A program made the position numbers and the translations under genes. Source: DASUPK01 sp963848955 (GTDB lineage: Bacteria > Actinomycetota > Thermoleophilia > Solirubrobacterales > 70-9). From it: DNA of 64,000 bases. The stretch spans positions 1-64,000 of the forward strand of contig CAWKFQ010000027.1 of NCBI GenBank assembly GCA_963848955.1, in the 5' to 3' direction. This document shows, in pieces, positions 9,652 through 18,150 of the stretch. Under the pieces are notes generated by a model. It searched no databases, had not been told where the DNA came from, and saw nothing but the letters and a program-made list of their open reading frames with translations. Position 1 is the first letter of the stretch. Each line of letters starts with the position of its first letter.

Positions 9652-11759
9652 TGCCCGAGGGAGCCCCGCACCGGCCCGATCCGGCGCCTCTGTTGGAGCC
9701 GCGCTCGGTGGCCGTCGTTGGCGCAAGCGACCGGCCGGGCTCCTACGGCGACACGGTCATGCGCAACCTGGAGCGGGCCGGATTCGCCGGCCCGGTCTGG
9801 GGCGTCCACCCGACCAGGGACACGGTGCACGGGCGGGATTGCGTGCCATCCCCGTCGGATCTGCCGGAGCCGGTCGACGCGGTCGTCTTCGCCATACCCG
9901 CGGCCAAGGTCGCCGGCTCCCTCGCCGAGGCGGCCGAGCGCGGTTGCCGCGGTGCGATCGTCATCGCCGCCGGCTTCGGCGAGGCGCCGGGCGGGGGATC
10001 GCTTGAGCGCGAGCTGGCGGAGGTCGCCGGGAGGGCGGGGATCCCGCTCTGCGGCCCCAACGGCAACGGGATCATCTCCGTGGGGGCCCGCGCCCCCCTC
10101 TGGGGGGACTCGGTTCCGGAGCTCCGCCCCGGGCCCGTGGGGATGATCACCCAGAGCGGCAATCTCGCCGTCAACGCGATCGGCTCGCGGCGGGGGATCG
10201 ACTTCCACACCCTGGTCTCCGCCGGCAACCAGACCGTTCTCGATGCTGGCGACTGGCTCGCGGCCCTTGCTCGAAGGGAGGGGATTCGCTCGATCGCACT
10301 ATTCCTCGAGGAGGACGGCGACGGCGCCAGGCTGGCCGAGTCGCTCGCGCTTTGCGCCGAGCGCAGAGTCGGCGTCGCGGTGCTGAAGGTGGGTGAATCC
10401 CGCGCCGGCGCGGAGGCGGCCGCCGCGCACACCGGCGCGGTGGCCGGCGACCAGCGGGCCTTCCGGGCGCTCGTGGAGGAGGCGGGCGCGACCTGGGTCC
10501 GCGACCCCCACGGGCTCCTCGAGGCCGCTCGTGTCCTCGCCGAGCCGCGCGCACGGCCGAGCCGAGGCGAACCTGGCGGTCTCGCCGTCCTCACCTGCTC
10601 GGGCGGAGACTCGGGCATTGCCGCCGACCTCGCCGAAGAGGAGGGGATCGAGCTGCCCCCCCTGGCCGACGAGACCACGCGGAGGCTCGCCGAGCTCCTT
10701 CCGTCCGCGGCGACGCCGGGGAATCCGCTCGACTACACGTCCCTGATCTGGGGCGAGAGCGAGCTGCTCGCCTCGATCGTCGAGGCGGTCGGCGACGATC
10801 CCGGCATCGACCAGCTGCTGCTGCTCTACGACCACCCCGCCGGCCTGCGCCCGGAGCACGAGGCCGAGTGGCGCGCGGTTCGAGCCGGTCTGGCCGACGG
10901 CGCGGAGCGTTGCGATGCGGCTGCGCTGATCGCGTCGACGTTGCCGGACCTGCTGGACGAGGCCGCCGCGCGCGAGCTCTCCGCCCGCGAGATCCCGGTG
11001 GTGGCGGGCCTCGCCACGGCGCTGGCGTGTGTCCGCGCACTGGCGGGCGAACCGGGCGATCCAGCCCGTCTTCGGGCGATCGCCGCCGCGGCCTCCAGGG
11101 CCCGCCAGGGGACGAACGGAGCGCCCAGCGAGTGGATGGGCGAGGCGGAGTCGAAGCGACTGCTTCGCGACCATGGCCTTCCCGTTCCTGAGGGCGTCGA
11201 GCTCGAGGTGGCGGACGAGGACGGCTGCGTCGCCAGTGCGAAAGAACTCGGCTGGCCTGTGGCGCTGAAGCTCTCCGGCCCGGGATTGCGACACAAGAGC
11301 GACTCGGGCGCGCTGACCCTCCACATCGCCGGCGAGGCCGACCTGCGCCGGGCCCGAAAGCGCCTGCTGGGATTGCCGGAGGCGGACGGCGCGGCGCTGA
11401 TCGTCGAGCGCATGGCCGAGCCGGGCGTCGAGCTGCTGATCTCCGCCCGCGCCGACGCGGTGGTCCCCGTGGTCACCGTCGCGCTCGGCGGTATCTGGAC
11501 CGAGTCACTGGGCGATGCGGCCGTCGTCCCCCTGCCGGCCGACGCCACGCGGGTCGCCGATGCGATCCGGTCCCTGAGGGGCGCCCGCGTCTTGACCGGC
11601 GGACGAGGCGGCGATCCCTTCGACCTCGACGCGGCGGCGGAGCTCGCCGCGCGGCTCGGTGACCTGCTGCTCGAGCGGGGGCTGCGGCTCGTCGAGCTCA
11701 ACCCGGTTGTCGTGCACCGCCGGGGTTGCGTGGCGGTTGACGCGCTCGCTTGTTTGTGA
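9651..11759 (+). CDS. NDP-forming acyl-CoA synthetase (acetate-CoA ligase family)
   Basis: The 702-residue protein makes acyl-CoA and NDP/Pi from an acid, CoA and NTP. An N-terminal CoA-binding domain (VAVVGASDRPGS) and succinyl-CoA-ligase-like flavodoxin domains include AAAHTGAVAGD, which holds the phosphorylated histidine region. A C-terminal ATP-grasp domain follows (SKRLLRDHGLPVPEG, ALKLSGPGLRHKSDSGAL, VELNPVVV). The frame is joined upstream to shifted acyl-CoA dehydrogenase sequence. The GTG at 9651, overlapping the last base of the dehydrogenase TAG, is taken as the start. Together the two genes would activate a carboxylic acid and start its beta-oxidation, plausibly the acid left after amine oxidation. 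Confidence 0.9.
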   Translation: MPEGAPHRPDPAPLLEPRSVAVVGASDRPGSYGDTVMRNLERAGFAGPVWGVHPTRDTVHGRDCVPSPSDLPEPVDAVVFAIPAAKVAGSLAEAAERGCRGAIVIAAGFGEAPGGGSLERELAEVAGRAGIPLCGPNGNGIISVGARAPLWGDSVPELRPGPVGMITQSGNLAVNAIGSRRGIDFHTLVSAGNQTVLDAGDWLAALARREGIRSIALFLEEDGDGARLAESLALCAERRVGVAVLKVGESRAGAEAAAAHTGAVAGDQRAFRALVEEAGATWVRDPHGLLEAARVLAEPRARPSRGEPGGLAVLTCSGGDSGIAADLAEEEGIELPPLADETTRRLAELLPSAATPGNPLDYTSLIWGESELLASIVEAVGDDPGIDQLLLLYDHPAGLRPEHEAEWRAVRAGLADGAERCDAAALIASTLPDLLDEAAARELSAREIPVVAGLATALACVRALAGEPGDPARLRAIAAAASRARQGTNGAPSEWMGEAESKRLLRDHGLPVPEGVELEVADEDGCVASAKELGWPVALKLSGPGLRHKSDSGALTLHIAGEADLRRARKRLLGLPEADGAALIVERMAEPGVELLISARADAVVPVVTVALGGIWTESLGDAAVVPLPADATRVADAIRSLRGARVLTGGRGGDPFDLDAAAELAARLGDLLLERGLRLVELNPVVVHRRGCVAVDALACL

Positions 11760-11761
11760 AA

Positions 11762-11791
11762 TTGACTACAAGGTCAACAATCTGCTAGGGT
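11762..11791 (+). promoter_or_regulatory. Promoter with second copy of the palindromic operator
   Basis: TTGACTACAAGGTCAA at 11762-11777 is the reverse complement of the core of the 8407-8424 site with one mismatch. Its TTGACT also serves as a -35 box, followed by an 18-base spacer and TAGGGT at 11786-11791. Six bases later comes codon 11798, the inferred start of the flavoprotein gene. The same regulator probably controls both sites. Confidence 0.7.
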
Positions 11792-11797
11792 CGCCCG

Positions 11798-13483
11798 ATC
11801 GAGGCGGCGACCAGCACCCCCGCTCCCAGCGCACCGGCCACCCCGGGGCCACCGCCCGCGAGCTACGACGCGATCGTCGTGGGCGGGGGGCACAACGGTC
11901 TCACCACCGCCGCCTATCTCGCTCGCACCGGGCTCGACGTAGTCGTCCTGGAGCGGCGGCATGTGCTCGGCGGCGCGTGCGTGACCGAGGAGGTCTGGCC
12001 GGGAGCCCGGGTCTCGCGGGCCTCCTACGTCGTCTCGATGCTCCAGCCGAAGATCGTCTCGGACCTGCGGCTGCACGAGTTCGGATACCGGGCGATCCCC
12101 CTCGACCCGGCCTATGCCGCCATGACCTCCGACGGGCCGATCTTCTTCTTCAACGAGCCCGATCAGACCGCCGCCTCCATCGCGGCGCACTCCCGCCGAG
12201 ACGGCGAGGTCTATGCCGACTTCGAGGAGCTCTTCGAGCGGACGGCGGAGTTCCTGCGTCCGATGCTCCTTCGCGAGCCGCCCGCGCCGGGCTCACGCAG
12301 CCCGCTCGACATCGCCTCGCTCGTGCGCGAGGCTGCCCGCGCCGCGGGTCTCTCCAAGCGCGACGTCCACGACCTGGTCCGGATCTTCACGATGTCCGTG
12401 GGGGACCTGCTCGACGACTGGTTCGAGCACGACGCGGTGAAGGGCTCGATCGCCTCGAGCGGCGTGGTCGGCGTGTGGGCGGGCCCACGCACACCGGGGA
12501 CCGCGTACAACCTCCTGCACCATGCGCTCGGGGAGCTCGACGGCATGCCGGGCGTCTGGGGCCAGGTGATCGGCGGGATGGGGGCGATCAGCCAGGCGAT
12601 CGCACGCTCGGCCGAGGCAGCGGGCGCGACCATCCGCACAGATGCCGAGGTGGCATCGATCGACGTCCGCGACGGGAGGGTCGTCGGAGTGACCCTCGCC
12701 AGCGGCGAGGAGATCCTTGCACCGGTGGTGGCCTCCGGCGCCCACCCGAGAACCACGATCCTCGACCTGGCGGGTGCCGAGAACTTCCCCTCCGAGATCG
12801 CCGAGGACATGCGCCGCTACCGGACCCGCGGTGGCTCGGTGAAGATCAACATGGTGCTCTCCGAGCCGCCCCGCTATGAGGGCGTGACCGAGGAGCAGCA
12901 CCGGATGCTCCACACCACAGGGGTCAACCTCTGCCCCTCGATCGACTACCTCGAACGCGCCTGGCAGGACTGCCTCATGGGCCGGCCCGCAGCCGAGCCA
13001 TATGTGGAGGCCGAGCTGCCCTCCGCGATCGATTCGGGGCTCACCGACGACGGCCGCTGGGTGATGACGATGTTCACCCAGTACGGGCCGCCGGAGGAAG
13101 AGGCCTGGGCGGGCGATGCGCGCGAACGCTACGCGGACGCCTGCATCGAGCACCTGGCGCGCTACGCCCCCAACGTCCCCGGAGCGATCCTCGAACGCGA
13201 GGTGCTGGCGCCCCCCGACCTCGAGCGGATCTTCGGGCTGCAGGGCGGCAACATCTTCCAGGGCGAGCAGGGCCTCGACCAGATGGCGTTCATGCGCCCA
13301 ACGCCGGATCTCTCGCATTACGCGACGCCGGTGCATGGCCTCTACCTCTGCGGCGCCGGGACCCACCCGGGCGGCGGAGTGATGGCCGCAGCCGGCCACA
13401 ACGCCGCCCGCCGGATCCTCCGCGACCGGCGAATCGGAGGCCTGCGCAACCGCCTCCGACGGCAGTCCGCAGCGTCGGCCTAG
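11798..13483 (+). CDS. PYROXD2-like / phytoene-desaturase-family FAD oxidoreductase
   Basis: This flavoprotein of the phytoene desaturase superfamily is closest in pattern to PYROXD2-type proteins. The N-terminus has YDAIVVGGGHNGLTTAAYLA (FAD dinucleotide fold) followed by ERRHVLGGACVTEE. The C-terminal FAD segment is GLYLCGAGTHPGGGVMAAAG. The reaction is unknown; relatives desaturate or isomerise hydrophobic substrates. The start is a problem. A GTG at 11879 lies inside the GGGHNG fold and is too late. Upstream the frame is open from 11789 with no ATG, GTG or TTG, but the -10 TAGGGT ends six bases before an ATC at 11798, giving I-E-A-A-T-S-T. I infer that this is the start, either a rare ATC or a miscalled ATG. 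The gene shares its operator with the Rieske/dehydrogenase promoters. Confidence 0.82.
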   Translation: MEAATSTPAPSAPATPGPPPASYDAIVVGGGHNGLTTAAYLARTGLDVVVLERRHVLGGACVTEEVWPGARVSRASYVVSMLQPKIVSDLRLHEFGYRAIPLDPAYAAMTSDGPIFFFNEPDQTAASIAAHSRRDGEVYADFEELFERTAEFLRPMLLREPPAPGSRSPLDIASLVREAARAAGLSKRDVHDLVRIFTMSVGDLLDDWFEHDAVKGSIASSGVVGVWAGPRTPGTAYNLLHHALGELDGMPGVWGQVIGGMGAISQAIARSAEAAGATIRTDAEVASIDVRDGRVVGVTLASGEEILAPVVASGAHPRTTILDLAGAENFPSEIAEDMRRYRTRGGSVKINMVLSEPPRYEGVTEEQHRMLHTTGVNLCPSIDYLERAWQDCLMGRPAAEPYVEAELPSAIDSGLTDDGRWVMTMFTQYGPPEEEAWAGDARERYADACIEHLARYAPNVPGAILEREVLAPPDLERIFGLQGGNIFQGEQGLDQMAFMRPTPDLSHYATPVHGLYLCGAGTHPGGGVMAAAGHNAARRILRDRRIGGLRNRLRRQSAASA

Positions 13484-13499
13484 CTCTAGACTGCCGCGC

Positions 13500-14171
13500 A
13501 TGGCCAGGATGCGGGACGCGGCCTCGGCCGGATTGCTGCTTGCGGCTGTGGTGCTGGCGGGTTCGCTGCTCTCGGCCACCGCGGGCCACGCGGCAGGGGA
13601 GCCCGAATACGGGTGCAAGAAGATCCACCGGGGCAAGGCGAAGATCGACCCGAACCCGAAGGGCCGGGCACCCGTCGCGATCGGCGACTCGACCATGATC
13701 CTGCCGATCCCGAACCTGAACGACGTCGGCTACTCGGTGAACGCGCGTGGCTGCCGCGGCTTCAAGGAGGCGATCAACATCGCCCGGAAGCTCAAGGCAA
13801 AGCGCCGCCTCCCCCATCTCGTCCTGACCAACGCCTACGGCAACGGCGGCGTCAACCCCGGGCTGATCTCAGAGGCCCTCGGCGTCCTCGGGAAGAAGCG
13901 GGTGCTCGGGCTGATCACCGCCTACGACGCGGACACCGGCCAGCCGCCGGCGCCCGACACGGACGTCCTCTTCAAGGCGGCGCGGCAGCACCCGCACCGG
14001 ATCTTCGTCATCGATTGGGTGACGTACAGCCGCCCCCACCATGCCGCCGAGCCCACGCCCGGCGCCTGGTTCCTCCCCGACCTCTTCCACCCCAACTTCA
14101 CCGGCGCCGACGCCTTTGCCCAGTTCCTGGCAGAGGCGCTGCCGATGGCGCGGCAGGGCAGCTTTCCCTAG
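13500..14171 (+). CDS. Secreted SGNH-hydrolase-like protein (A)
   Basis: The 223-residue protein has an N-terminal signal peptide ending near SATAGHAAG. The SGNH signature is AIGDSTM with the nucleophile Ser64; the Asp/His pair is in DLFHPNFTG (Asp194, His197); and NAYGNGGVN probably supplies the Gly/Asn blocks. SGNH proteins of this kind hydrolyse esters or move acetyl groups to glycans. A close paralogue lies at 18560, with long near-identical stretches, and an MBOAT acyltransferase lies 700 bases away, so a role in envelope O-acetylation is inferred. The start is supported by TAGACT at 13487-13492, seven bases upstream (leaderless). Confidence 0.8.
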   Translation: MARMRDAASAGLLLAAVVLAGSLLSATAGHAAGEPEYGCKKIHRGKAKIDPNPKGRAPVAIGDSTMILPIPNLNDVGYSVNARGCRGFKEAINIARKLKAKRRLPHLVLTNAYGNGGVNPGLISEALGVLGKKRVLGLITAYDADTGQPPAPDTDVLFKAARQHPHRIFVIDWVTYSRPHHAAEPTPGAWFLPDLFHPNFTGADAFAQFLAEALPMARQGSFP

Positions 14172-14241
14172 GGCTTCTTCGGCTTCTTGGGCTTCCCTCA
14201 CTAAACGGGTCGCTTCTCGCTTCGCTCAGAGCGCCCTCGCA

Positions 14242-14838
14242 TCAGGCCAGCGGAATCAGCTTCTTCAGCAGCCGCGCGAGCGCCTTCGCGCCGCTGAAGG
14301 TGAGGTGCAGCCCATCGGGCTGGAACCAGCTCGAGTGGCCGGCGCTGTAGTGGACCCAGTCGAGCACCTTGATGTGCACGGGATCACGCTGACCCGCGTT
14401 TCGAATCACCTCGGCGTCCTTCGATTCACCGCCGCCCGTCTCGCGAGGCGTCACCAGGCCGAGCTTCCGCTTCGGTCCCATGATCTTCCTGGCCTGGGCG
14501 ATCTGGCCGGCGGAGACCGAGGCGTCCGCCCCAAGCGCCAGCACGGCGAGGCGGGGCAGCCGGTGATGGCGGCGCGCGTCCCGCAGCACGCCCAGCCCCT
14601 CGGCGAACTGCCGACAGCCGCGAGCGTTCGCCCTGTAGCCGACACGCGCCAGCGCCGGCAGGGCGAGCAGCATCGACGAGTCGCCGATCGCGAGGGGCGG
14701 CCGCGAGGCCACCTTGCGCTTCGGAGCCGCCGTCTCCACCCCACCACAGCCCGCCTGCGCGGCGGGAGCGGCCAGCAGCAGCCCGATCAGGGCGAGCGCG
14801 GCGAGAACCACACCGGCCTTGGCGGCGCCTCCGTTCAT
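14242..14838 (-). CDS. Secreted SGNH-hydrolase-like protein (B)
   Basis: This 198-residue secreted protein has a signal peptide ending about residue 29, LAIGDSSM (Ser54) and a C-terminal DGLHLTFSG (Asp175, His178). It is shorter than the paralogues at 13500 and 18560 and lacks their NAYGNGG block; the equivalent region reads ALGADASV, so oxyanion-hole residues may differ. It is convergent with the first SGNH gene and divergent from the MBOAT gene, whose start is only 35 bases away. The shared intergenic region suggests co-regulation. Activity is inferred from the fold motifs only. Confidence 0.75.
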   Translation of the reverse strand: MNGGAAKAGVVLAALALIGLLLAAPAAQAGCGGVETAAPKRKVASRPPLAIGDSSMLLALPALARVGYRANARGCRQFAEGLGVLRDARRHHRLPRLAVLALGADASVSAGQIAQARKIMGPKRKLGLVTPRETGGGESKDAEVIRNAGQRDPVHIKVLDWVHYSAGHSSWFQPDGLHLTFSGAKALARLLKKLIPLA

Positions 14839-14873
14839 ACCGGCTGATTCTCTAGCATCGCCGCTCCTCGGGC

Positions 14874-16304
14874 ATGCGCCCGAAGATTTCCCAGGACTCC
14901 TGGCAGGTGCTCTTCCCGACAGTCGAATTCGCGATCTTCTTCCCGATCGTCCTCGCCATCTCCTGGGCGTTGATGTCGAGGCAGCCCCTCTGGAAGCCCT
15001 TCATCGTCGTCGCGAGCTACGTCTTCTACGCGGCGGCGGACCCCCGCTTCTGCCTGCTGCTCGCCGCGATCACGCTGGTCAGCCAGCTCGCCGCGGTTGG
15101 GATCCACCGCACCGAGGACGAGCGCCTCCGCAAGTGGATCTGCGCCGCGGGCGTGGTCTTCGACCTCGGCATCCTCGCGGTCTTCAAGTACTACGGCTTC
15201 TTCGTCACGGACGTCTCGGACGTCCTCGACACGATCGGACTGGGCATGCCGCTGCCGCTGGCGACGATCGCCCTCCCGGTCGGGGTGAGCTTCTTCAGCT
15301 TCCAGGCGGTCACCTACGTGGTGGACGTGAAGCGCCGCCAGACCGAGCCGGCCTCGCTGCTCGACGCAGCGATCTACCTGAGCTTCTTCCCCCACCTGGT
15401 CGCCGGCCCGATCGTCCGCGCCAGCGAGTTCCTTCCCCAGCTGCGCGAGCCCCGCAATCCGAACCGGGTGGCAGTGAGCGCCGGGCTGACTCTGGTGGCG
15501 CTGGGCCTGATCAAGAAGGTGATGATCGCCGACTACCTGGCCCGCGAGGTGGTCGACCCGGTGTTCGCGGTACCGCAGGCGTACAGCGCGCCCGACGCGA
15601 TCCTGGCCGCCTATGGCTACGCGGCCCAGATCTTCTGCGACTTCTCCGGCTATACCGACCTGGCGATCGGCCTCGCGCTGCTGATGGGCTTCGTCTTCCC
15701 CCAGAATTTCAACAGCCCCTACCGCGCGACCGGCTTCCGCGACTTCTGGCGGCGCTGGCACATGACTCTCTCCCGGTTCCTGCGCGACTACCTCTACATC
15801 CCGCTGGGCGGCAACCGCAAGGGCAAGGTCCGGACCTACATCAACCTGATGGCGACGATGACCCTGGGCGGGCTCTGGCACGGGGCCGCCTGGAACTTCG
15901 TCGCCTGGGGCGCCTACCAGGGGACCGGTCTGTCCGCGGAGCACGCGATCAAGGGGAGGCTGGGCCGGATCTTCCCCGGCTGGCTGCGCTGGTTCGTCAC
16001 CTTCAACCTGATCGTCGTCGGCTGGATCCTCTTCCGCTCGACCGACTTGAGCCTGTTCGGCGACTACATGTCCGCCCTGGTCCGCTCGGGCCCCGCCACC
16101 CTCTACTCGGTGCCGGTGGTCGGGGCGATCGCATTGGTGATCGGCCTGCAGCTCCTGCCCGAGCGGCCGATGGAGGGGATCGAGCTGCGGATCGGGCGGC
16201 TGCAGCCCCTGCTCCTCGGCGCCGCCCTTGCCGTCGTCGTCCTGGTCGTCGGCGCCACCGTGCCGAGCCAGGGTGTCCCCCCGTTCATCTACTTCCGCTT
16301 CTGA
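14874..16304 (+). CDS. MBOAT-family membrane O-acyltransferase (AlgI/DltB-like)
   Basis: This 476-residue polytopic membrane protein moves acyl groups across or at the membrane for attachment to extracytoplasmic polymers. Seen here are many hydrophobic segments, DFSGYTDLAIGLALLMGF, FWRRWHMTLSRFLRDYLYIPLGG and the catalytic-histidine segment LGGLWHGAAWNF (His336), all diagnostic of the AlgI-like branch. Its stop overlaps the start of the membrane-anchored SGNH protein (TGATG), so the two are translationally coupled, like AlgI with AlgJ/AlgX. A -10 TAGCAT lies at 14853-14858, fifteen bases before the ATG. The acceptor polymer is unknown, since no glycan polymerase is nearby. Confidence 0.93.
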   Translation: MRPKISQDSWQVLFPTVEFAIFFPIVLAISWALMSRQPLWKPFIVVASYVFYAAADPRFCLLLAAITLVSQLAAVGIHRTEDERLRKWICAAGVVFDLGILAVFKYYGFFVTDVSDVLDTIGLGMPLPLATIALPVGVSFFSFQAVTYVVDVKRRQTEPASLLDAAIYLSFFPHLVAGPIVRASEFLPQLREPRNPNRVAVSAGLTLVALGLIKKVMIADYLAREVVDPVFAVPQAYSAPDAILAAYGYAAQIFCDFSGYTDLAIGLALLMGFVFPQNFNSPYRATGFRDFWRRWHMTLSRFLRDYLYIPLGGNRKGKVRTYINLMATMTLGGLWHGAAWNFVAWGAYQGTGLSAEHAIKGRLGRIFPGWLRWFVTFNLIVVGWILFRSTDLSLFGDYMSALVRSGPATLYSVPVVGAIALVIGLQLLPERPMEGIELRIGRLQPLLLGAALAVVVLVVGATVPSQGVPPFIYFRF

Positions 16305-17428
16305 TGGCGAAATCACGAAATCGAGATGAGAGGGTGCGCGACAGCGCAACCCGTTCAGGGATAGAGCGCCTCGTGCCGGAGGACTTCGAGTCGATCGCCG
16401 AGATGGAGGCCGAGTCGCGCCCCGGCCGCGAGGGCGAGCCGCACGGGGACGACAGCCTGATGGAGCGCTTCGACCGCTGGGACCTGCGCCGGTTCACAGC
16501 CTGGGACGCGGTCAAGGCGGTGATGCTGACCACGCTCCTGCTGTTGATCTTCGCCGGTGGCGCGGTGCGCAAGGCAGCGGACGAGCTCGACCCCGGGCTC
16601 GGGAGGGACATCATCAAGGCGGTCGGGGGGCCGGCCGGGTGGGTCTCGGACAACCTCCCGTTCGCCGACACCCGGCGTGACCTGACCTCCTGGCTCTCAC
16701 CCGACCAGCAGCTCTCCGGCAGCGGCTTTCAGGCCGGTGGCGTAAGTCCCGGTCGCGCCGCGCCCGTGACACCCCCGCCGCCGAGCACACCTCAGCCGCT
16801 GGATCGCCTGCTCGTCACCGGAGATTCGCTCTCGACCCCACTCGACATCGAGATCGCCCGCAAGCTCGCCGATCAGGGGGCGGGAGTGCAGGTGACGCCC
16901 GATCCGCACCTGGCGACCGGGATCTCCAATTCGGGCCTGGTCGACTGGGCTCAGCTGTCGTCGACCCAGGCGGCGAACGACGATCCCAACGCAGTCGTGC
17001 TCTTCATCGGCGCGAACGAGGGCTATCCGATGCCCGGTGCAAACGGCGCTCAGGTGAGCTGCTGCGGGCCGCAGTGGGAGGCGATTTTCCGCTCGCGGGT
17101 CGGCCAGATGATGGACAACTACCTGCGGGGCGGCGTTCAGCGCATCTACTGGCTGACGATCCCCACGCAGCGCGACCCCGCCCGCAAGCCGATCGCCGAT
17201 GCGGTCAACCTCGCCATCCAACAGGCGGCGGCGGAGCGCGGAGCCGCGGTCCGGGTGGTCGACCTGCGTCCGACCTTCACGCCCGGCGACTCCTATCGGG
17301 ACGCGATCAGGATCGACGGCAAGGAGACCATCGTCCGGGAGCCCGATGGCATCCATCTGAACGAGGAGGGTTCCTCCGTCGCCGCCGACCTGGTCCTGCA
17401 GGCCGTCGATAGGGACTTCGACTACTGA
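16304..17428 (+). CDS. Membrane-anchored SGNH protein (DUF459-like), partner of the MBOAT enzyme
   Basis: The 374-residue protein has a cytoplasmic acidic N-terminus of about 65 residues and one membrane segment (about 70-90, VMLTTLLLLIFAGG). A Pro-rich stalk follows, then an extracytoplasmic SGNH domain: VTGDSLS (Ser175), FIGANEGY (Gly/Asn block), and DGIHLNEEG (Asp348, His351). All catalytic blocks are intact. It begins within the MBOAT stop codon. In known pairs (AlgI/AlgJ, PatA/PatB) the SGNH partner completes acyl transfer to the polymer; that role is inferred here. Paired cysteines (SCCGP) may form a vicinal disulphide. Confidence 0.85.
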   Translation: MAKSRNRDERVRDSATRSGIERLVPEDFESIAEMEAESRPGREGEPHGDDSLMERFDRWDLRRFTAWDAVKAVMLTTLLLLIFAGGAVRKAADELDPGLGRDIIKAVGGPAGWVSDNLPFADTRRDLTSWLSPDQQLSGSGFQAGGVSPGRAAPVTPPPPSTPQPLDRLLVTGDSLSTPLDIEIARKLADQGAGVQVTPDPHLATGISNSGLVDWAQLSSTQAANDDPNAVVLFIGANEGYPMPGANGAQVSCCGPQWEAIFRSRVGQMMDNYLRGGVQRIYWLTIPTQRDPARKPIADAVNLAIQQAAAERGAAVRVVDLRPTFTPGDSYRDAIRIDGKETIVREPDGIHLNEEGSSVAADLVLQAVDRDFDY

Positions 17429-17444
17429 GCCCCTTGTGTGCTTC

Positions 17445-17460
17445 CGGCACGTTTGTGCCG
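17445..17460 (+). terminator. Small hairpin after the MBOAT-SGNH pair
   Basis: CGGCAC-GTTT-GTGCCG is a perfect 6-base stem with a 4-base loop, 17 bases after the stop at 17428. No T tract follows, so it is at best a weak terminator. Confidence 0.35.
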
Positions 17461-17527
17461 ATGATCACGGTCCTGCGATGACCCCCGCCGTAGGGTCGAG
17501 GCCTGGATCAACTGAGGGGAGAGGAAA

Positions 17528-17722
17528 ATGGATTCCAATCTCAACCAGCGTCACGCACAGGACCACTCAGCCGAGCTGAATCGCCGCGCGGAGCTCCACC
17601 GCCTCGCGGCCCAGGCTCGTGACCCCCGGCAGCCGAAGATCCGAAGCGTGCGGATCCCGCATCCGGGCGCCGCGGTCTTCGCACTACTGAGCCGCCCCCG
17701 CCACACCGCTCGTCGCGTCTAG
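17528..17722 (+). CDS. Small basic hypothetical protein
   Basis: This 64-residue protein has no recognisable domain and is rich in Arg, His and Gln. It has no signal peptide or membrane segment. A good ribosome binding site (GGGGAGAGG) lies six bases before the ATG, and TAGGGT lies about 35 bases upstream, so expression is plausible. It stands alone between the SGNH operon and a convergent secreted-protein gene. No function is proposed. Confidence 0.5.
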   Translation: MDSNLNQRHAQDHSAELNRRAELHRLAAQARDPRQPKIRSVRIPHPGAAVFALLSRPRHTARRV

Positions 17723-17726
17723 TGGG

Positions 17727-18122
17727 CTAGGTGTTCTGGGTGTAGCGGCTCTTCACCCGCTTGGACGGGTTCGAGACCTTGTGGCACTTGGCCATCGCGT
17801 TGTACTGCACGTTCGGCACGCCCGTGCGCTTTCCGTCCTTGCACTTGAAGCCGAGCAGCGTGGCGCGGCAGGTGCCCGCCGCCCCGCCGCCCTGGTGGCG
17901 GCACTGGTGGTAGGACTTGATCAGCTTCTCGGCCTTGGCGCAGCTCACCCCCTGGACCGTCAGCGAGGTCACGTAGGACGCCCCCAGCTGCTGCTGCTTG
18001 CCGCTGATGTTGCAGGGGGTGAAGCTGGCAGCGTGTGCGTTCGGCGACGCGCCGCTCGTCTGGGCGAGCAGCCCGGTCCCCAGGACCGCCAGGACGATGC
18101 CTCCTGAAATCACCCTGCGCAA
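17727..18122 (-). CDS. Secreted cysteine-rich protein of unknown family (A)
   Basis: The product of about 131 residues has a signal-like N-terminus (start TTG at 18122, or GTG at 18113) ending near SPNAHA. The mature part has six cysteines spaced as in the neighbouring gene at 18151, suggesting three disulphides. Shared blocks are GASYVTSL, VSCAKAEK, YHQCR, GTCR, GF-CKDG, and a C-terminal SRYTQN. The open frame upstream to 18281 overlaps the divergent paralogue and is not used. It has no known catalytic motif and is probably a secreted structural or binding domain. Confidence 0.68.
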   Translation of the reverse strand: MRRVISGGIVLAVLGTGLLAQTSGASPNAHAASFTPCNISGKQQQLGASYVTSLTVQGVSCAKAEKLIKSYHQCRHQGGGAAGTCRATLLGFKCKDGKRTGVPNVQYNAMAKCHKVSNPSKRVKSRYTQNT

Positions 18123-18150
18123 GGTAAGCGAAGAATAGACTGGCGCCCCG

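Noticed and set aside
12293..13696. 467-residue minus-strand ORF across the PYROXD2-like gene
   Set aside because: It is the shadow of a conserved gene on the plus strand, starts inside the SGNH gene and has no recognisable motif.
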